From: a virus
DNA length: 64,000 bases
Direction: 5' to 3' (one strand)
IMG/VR virus record: IMGVR_UViG_3300025012_000002
Span: 1-64,000 of that record
The notes under the pieces: generated by a model
What the model saw: only the letters and a program-made list of their open reading frames with translations
Databases searched by the model: none
What the model was told of the DNA's origin: nothing
In this document: positions 60,327-64,000 of the stretch, one piece after another
Layout of the letters: the number at the start of each line of letters is the position of its first letter
How positions within the stretch are numbered: the stretch's first letter is position 1
Position numbers and translations under genes: made by a program

Positions 60327-60467
60327 CTATTTATAAAGATTGCTAATGTGTCACATACTGTCGGTGATTCGCCGAAAGACATGAGAAGAAAAGTAATTCT
60401 ACCAAAACTAGACATTGGGACATAGCGAGAGCGAGCAGAAAAAAATTAAAGAAAGGAGGTTAAAAAA

Positions 60468-60647
60468 ATGGCCAGCTTAAAAAAGAATGAATGGTTTGTG
60501 GCAGTAGATAAGATAGGAAATCTGGTAAAATGTGTGAATAGCGATCTTGCTGTAATGGCAAAGCGCAAAAGCACTGTGGAGAAGGAAGTAGCTTCTATGA
60601 CTCTTAATCAGATTAAGAGTACTTATATTAAGAAAATTATATTTTAA
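60468..60647 (+). CDS. Hypothetical 59-residue basic protein
   Basis: ATG at 60468 after AAAGGAGGT. The product is MASLKKNEWFVAVDKIGNLV onward, basic and alpha/beta. The excellent ribosome site and dedicated type B promoter suggest high expression, together with the HU gene just downstream. No family recognised. Confidence 0.6.
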   Translation: MASLKKNEWFVAVDKIGNLVKCVNSDLAVMAKRKSTVEKEVASMTLNQIKSTYIKKIIF

Positions 60648-60680
60648 TAAAAAATTAAATTAAAAAAAATGGAGACTAGA

Positions 60681-60953
60681 ATGAACACAGCAGAATTAGT
60701 AGAGACGCTAGCAAGTGAGCTTGATATTTCAAAGAAAGCAGCGGCAGGTACACTTGAAGTAATCTCAAATGCAATCAGGGAGACACTTGAAAATGGGGAT
60801 GAATTCCTTATAAAGGGTGTAGGTAAGTTGGTTGTGCAGCAGAAGGCAGCACGCAATGGCAGGAACCCTAAGACAGGGGAGGCACTTAAGATCCCAGCAA
60901 AGAAAGTAGTTAAGTTTAAGACAGCAACAGCATTATCGGAGGTACTTAACTAA
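60681..60953 (+). CDS. hup: HU family DNA-binding protein
   Basis: A 90-residue HU protein from the ATG at 60681, chosen because GGAG precedes it; the ATG 12 bases earlier overlaps that site. It has the canonical layout: helices TAELVETLASELDISKKAAA, then GVGKLVVQQKAARNGRNPKT (arm with RNGRNP) and KKVVKFKTATALSEVLN. HU bends and compacts DNA and would help replication or packaging. Codon use is richer in G/C than neighbours, as for a highly expressed gene. Confidence 0.92.
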   Translation: MNTAELVETLASELDISKKAAAGTLEVISNAIRETLENGDEFLIKGVGKLVVQQKAARNGRNPKTGEALKIPAKKVVKFKTATALSEVLN

Positions 60954-61141
60954 GTAATATTAGTTATGGGGGGGTGCGACATCCACAACAAACACGCATA
61001 TTTATAGCCTTGTCTAAACCATACTTTAGTACATTTCTAAAATTAAATTTTTCTATTCTCACGACAGAGCACTATTTTAATTTTGTACTAAATATAGTAA
61101 GTTTATTAGCAACAAACTTTTTTGGTCAAGAAAAATAGACC

Positions 61142-61240
61142 ATGCTGGTATCACTTTGGAAATATTCTTTTTTGGAATATATTTCATATTTTATATTGAT
61201 GATACTTGTCATTGGGATTATGATAATGATTGCTATGTAG
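61142..61240 (+). CDS. Putative 32-residue single-span membrane peptide
   Basis: ATG at 61142: MLVSLWKYSFLEYISYFILM then ILVIGIMIMIAM. Almost the whole peptide is a hydrophobic span. The Shine-Dalgarno is weak. The preceding gap (60954-61141) holds a run of seven G residues near 60968 and nothing else I can name. Confidence 0.35.
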   Translation: MLVSLWKYSFLEYISYFILMILVIGIMIMIAM

Positions 61241-61250
61241 GAGATACATA

Positions 61251-61580
61251 ATGTCTGAAAATAACTCAAATTTAACTTGTGAAGATCTAGAAATTGCTGT
61301 ACGAGACTTACAGAATTTTTTTGAAGAGCAGAAGAAGTTGGATTTGCTCCTAAAAGCGATCTCTCCGTCTAATACTGGCGTAGTAGAGTTTGGTAATTAT
61401 TTCATAGATGCTTATATTAACGTATTAGAAAAATCATTTGGTGATAATTTTAATTGGATAAGTTGGTTTGTGTTTGAGAATGACTTTGGTAAAAAGGGGA
61501 TGCAAGCCAAAGCCTCCCCAGATAAGAAATTAGTTAAGATAAAAACCGTAAAACAATTGTATAGGATAATAAATGCGTGA
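61251..61580 (+). CDS. Hypothetical protein
   Basis: A 109-residue protein from the ATG at 61251 after TAGGAG. The N-terminal third is an acidic helix (EDLEIAVRDLQNFFEEQKK); then ISWFVFENDFGKKGMQAKA and a Lys-rich end. The arrangement WFVFENDFG is common in small phage proteins of unknown role. It overlaps the next tiny gene by eight bases. Confidence 0.55.
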   Translation: MSENNSNLTCEDLEIAVRDLQNFFEEQKKLDLLLKAISPSNTGVVEFGNYFIDAYINVLEKSFGDNFNWISWFVFENDFGKKGMQAKASPDKKLVKIKTVKQLYRIINA

Positions 61581-61656
61581 TATGCGTGATTTTTTCGGTG
61601 GGTTTTTCTTAGGAGCATGGATTATGTTTGTCATAATAATGTCTTTACTCCAGTAA
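61573..61656 (+). CDS. Putative 27-residue membrane peptide
   Basis: ATG overlapping the previous stop: MRDMRDFFGGFFLGAWIMFV then IIMSLLQ. One hydrophobic span with a charged start. The overlap supports coupled translation; function unknown. Confidence 0.4.
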   Translation: MRDMRDFFGGFFLGAWIMFVIIMSLLQ

Positions 61657-61754
61657 AAAGTTAATAACACTAAATTTAGTATACCTAATACGTATAAATA
61701 ATAACCAAAATAAGTAGGAATAATCCGAACAGGCGGTTATCAAGGAGAAATACT

Positions 61755-64000
61755 ATGGCGGCATTACCTAAGTTGGTTAAAACCAGCAGAAAAAAAGTTT
61801 ATGATTGCAGTACCTGTAAATTAGATCAGAATAAAATACCAGTATTTGGTGACATAGATACATCAGAAATACTAATAGTAAGAAATTTCCCATCTTTAGT
61901 GGAACTAAAGTATAAAAGCCCATTCGCCTCCCAAGAAGGTCGTTTTCTAAAACAATCCTTAATTGATGCAAATATAGCAACAGAAAATTGTGTAGTAACA
62001 TATTCGTTATTATGCAATCTTCCTAAATTACCATTCACACTCCCCATTGATCAAGTTAAATCCTGTGGGATAAATCTAATAGCTTTAATAGAGCAAATGC
62101 CCAATCTTAAACTTATAATTGCTATAGGAGATTATCCTCAGAAATTTTTCTTAGGAAAAGCTCAGCCCAAAAAGACCAGAGGGGAATTATTTAAGAAAAA
62201 TAATCTGAATATTTTTCCTATATATGATATTGAATACGTTCTTAATAATAAGAATGAAATAGAAATATTTAATAATGATTTAATAAAAGCACGTAAAATA
62301 GTTAATAATGAGATAAAATCAGGGCAGGATATTAAATTTTTGCTATGTAAAACTATAGAAGATTTAGAATATGCTAAACAAAAATTAAATGAAGCAGAAT
62401 ACTATTCATTTGACATAGAGACTATAGGAGGAGATTATGGGTTAGATGCTTTTTCTCCACATAATAAGATTATGACGATAGGATTTACTACAGATAAATT
62501 AGAGAGTTTTTGTATTCCAGTGGATCATCCAGAAACAATAGCAGACTATACAAAAGATATGGTAGTAAAATATTTAGATGAGATATTACATAATAATTCT
62601 AAGCGTTTAGGCCACAATATTAAATTTGATATTAAAAATACCATGCAATTATTGGGATTGTCTAATATAGATGCTTATGCTGATACTATGCTAGCCAATT
62701 CCCTGCTCGCACAAGGGGATGGTAGCTCTAATAATCTTAAACGTTTAGCAGTAGAATTATTAGGATACACAGAAAATTATTCTGTACTAAAAGACGGTGT
62801 GGAGAATGATAAGATTCCATTAAATGATTTAGCACGATATAATTGTGAAGACACGCACAATACAATGCTAGTCTATAGTATACTAATGGAAAAACTTAAG
62901 CAAGAAGAACTATACGATTTATTTTTTAGTGTAGTTATGCCCGGTAATGAAGTTCTTACCGAAATAGAATTAACTGGATCTAAAATAGATGTAGCGCAAG
63001 GTGTTAAATTACTCAAGCAGTATGAAGATAGTAAAAATCAGCTACTAGGAAACTTATACGAACCGGGAAGATTTAGGGCAATTAAAAAATTAGGCGCAGA
63101 GCTATACCCAGAAAAAGAAAATGAAATACAAAGATGGACATATAATGAGTATATAAATGGGCAGAATTCTTTTATTAAGTCGGTTAAGCTACTAACTGAA
63201 TTTGAAAAAATGAAAGCAGAGGACTTTTTTAATATTAATTCTAGTAATGATATAGCTAATTTTATATATGATGAGTTAAAATTAAAATGCCCAAAATTAA
63301 CTGATACAGGTAAAAGATCTGTTGACGTTGATTCTCTTAAGAAGTTAGAAAATCAAAGTTCATTTGTAGCAGACTTATTGGCATATAGAAAATACGAGAA
63401 GGCTATAGGAACGTATATAACACCATTAACACAAGATCATTTAAAAAATGATGGTAAAATACATTGTAATTATAATCAAGCTGTAACAGCTACAGGCCGC
63501 AGCTCATCCAGCACACCAAATCTTCAAAACGTACCCTCTAGGGGGGATATGGGAAAAGAAATTAAGAAAATGTTTGTTCCCTCTCATCCTGATTGGTATA
63601 TATTACAGGCCGATTATTCTCAGATAGAATTAAGAATAGCTGCTATAATAGCTAATGAGACAAATATGCTGCAGGCTTATATTGAAGACAAAGATATTCA
63701 TAAAATAACACCGGCAACTATTTTTAATAAAAGAATAGAGGATATCACAAAAAAAGAAAGGCAGGCTGGGAAGTCAATAAATTTTGGACTAATTTATGGT
63801 ATGTCCGCTCAAGGTCTTGTAATATATGCGAAAAAAGGGTATGATACTGATTTTACATTAGAGCAAGCGGAAGAGATAAGAAATAAGTATTTTAAACTCT
63901 ATTCGGGCTTACCTGGATGGTATGGTAAGCTTTTGTCGGGTATACGTAAAACAGGGTATGTTAAGAATTTATTTGGCAGAAAACGTAAGATAGAGAATAT
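61755..64000 (+). CDS. polA: Family A DNA polymerase with inactive UDG-like N-terminus, 3' end outside window
   Basis: ATG at 61755 after AAGGAG; at least 748 residues before the window edge. Residues ~15-170 resemble family 4/5 uracil-DNA glycosylase (CSTCKLDQNK, SPFASQEGRFL), but the GEAPG motif is RNFPS, so glycosylase activity is unlikely. The 3'-5' exonuclease follows: YSFDIETIG, LGHNIKFDIKN, ARYNCEDTHN. Polymerase motif A is QADYSQIELRIAA and motif B ERQAGKSINFGLIYG (Phe at the nucleotide-selectivity position). This is the replicative polymerase of the phage. Confidence 0.92.
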   Translation, partial: MAALPKLVKTSRKKVYDCSTCKLDQNKIPVFGDIDTSEILIVRNFPSLVELKYKSPFASQEGRFLKQSLIDANIATENCVVTYSLLCNLPKLPFTLPIDQVKSCGINLIALIEQMPNLKLIIAIGDYPQKFFLGKAQPKKTRGELFKKNNLNIFPIYDIEYVLNNKNEIEIFNNDLIKARKIVNNEIKSGQDIKFLLCKTIEDLEYAKQKLNEAEYYSFDIETIGGDYGLDAFSPHNKIMTIGFTTDKLESFCIPVDHPETIADYTKDMVVKYLDEILHNNSKRLGHNIKFDIKNTMQLLGLSNIDAYADTMLANSLLAQGDGSSNNLKRLAVELLGYTENYSVLKDGVENDKIPLNDLARYNCEDTHNTMLVYSILMEKLKQEELYDLFFSVVMPGNEVLTEIELTGSKIDVAQGVKLLKQYEDSKNQLLGNLYEPGRFRAIKKLGAELYPEKENEIQRWTYNEYINGQNSFIKSVKLLTEFEKMKAEDFFNINSSNDIANFIYDELKLKCPKLTDTGKRSVDVDSLKKLENQSSFVADLLAYRKYEKAIGTYITPLTQDHLKNDGKIHCNYNQAVTATGRSSSSTPNLQNVPSRGDMGKEIKKMFVPSHPDWYILQADYSQIELRIAAIIANETNMLQAYIEDKDIHKITPATIFNKRIEDITKKERQAGKSINFGLIYGMSAQGLVIYAKKGYDTDFTLEQAEEIRNKYFKLYSGLPGWYGKLLSGIRKTGYVKNLFGRKRKIEN

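Noticed and set aside
60360-60376. Cobalamin riboswitch near the B12-dependent reductase
   Set aside because: The leader is downstream of the reductase gene and lacks a recognisable B12-box.

Overview
This window is part of the genome of a large, A/T-rich tailed double-stranded DNA bacteriophage (Caudoviricetes). It contains a large terminase, a portal, a prohead protease/scaffold, an HK97-type major capsid protein, tail-tip adhesins, an endolysin and a phage replication set. Both ends cut through genes, and no tape measure, tube or sheath gene is visible, so the genome is clearly longer than 64 kb. Shine-Dalgarno sites and TTGACT/TATAAT-type promoters point to a bacterial host. Signal peptides and a lipobox on several phage proteins suggest a Gram-negative host (inference). 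No tRNA, rRNA or CRISPR array was seen.

Layout. Positions 1-51650 are almost entirely minus-strand and read from right to left: DNA-processing genes (SF2 helicase, DnaG-type primase, 48-51 kb), then a run of minor head-protein candidates, the terminase pair, an HNH endonuclease, portal, protease/scaffold, HU-like protein, decoration candidate and major capsid protein (17-47 kb), and finally virion, lysis and adhesin genes (1-16 kb). The last block includes an M15 endolysin, a permuted NlpC/P60 protein, a lone receiver domain, an AdoMet decarboxylase and four secreted proteins. A divergent promoter region at 51.70-51.83 kb separates this from a plus-strand replication operon (51.8-64 kb): HNH and DUF559 nucleases, DnaB-type helicase, intein-containing B12-dependent ribonucleotide reductase, HU, and family A DNA polymerase (cut by the window edge).

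Most notable. (1) A short sequence of the form K-K-S-F-K-[ILV]-x-[AS] recurs through head-operon proteins. Five copies cut a 1211-residue protein into an ATP-dependent DNA ligase, an archaeo-eukaryotic-type primase, a nucleotidyltransferase and small linker modules. Variants occur in the portal, the scaffold and at residue ~100 of the capsid protein, where a delta domain would be removed. I infer that it is the prohead protease site and that the phage packages a processed DNA end-repair kit. (2) A family of small proteins ending in LTKIK occurs in eight copies on both strands, two of them broken. (3) Two promoter classes recur. Type A is an A/T-tract followed by TGNTATAMT. Type B is TTGACT-N17 ending in TGN, then TAAYAT, often exactly six bases before a start codon, implying leaderless mRNAs. 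(4) Remnants of a different class II ribonucleotide reductase flank the present one on both sides. (5) Inteins sit in the terminase and the reductase. (6) Two genes are broken by a single in-frame TAA.

How it fits together. The left operon builds and fills the head, lyses the host and supplies host-range adhesins. The right operon makes dNTPs and replicates DNA. Small single-gene cassettes with their own promoters are scattered between them, like phage morons.
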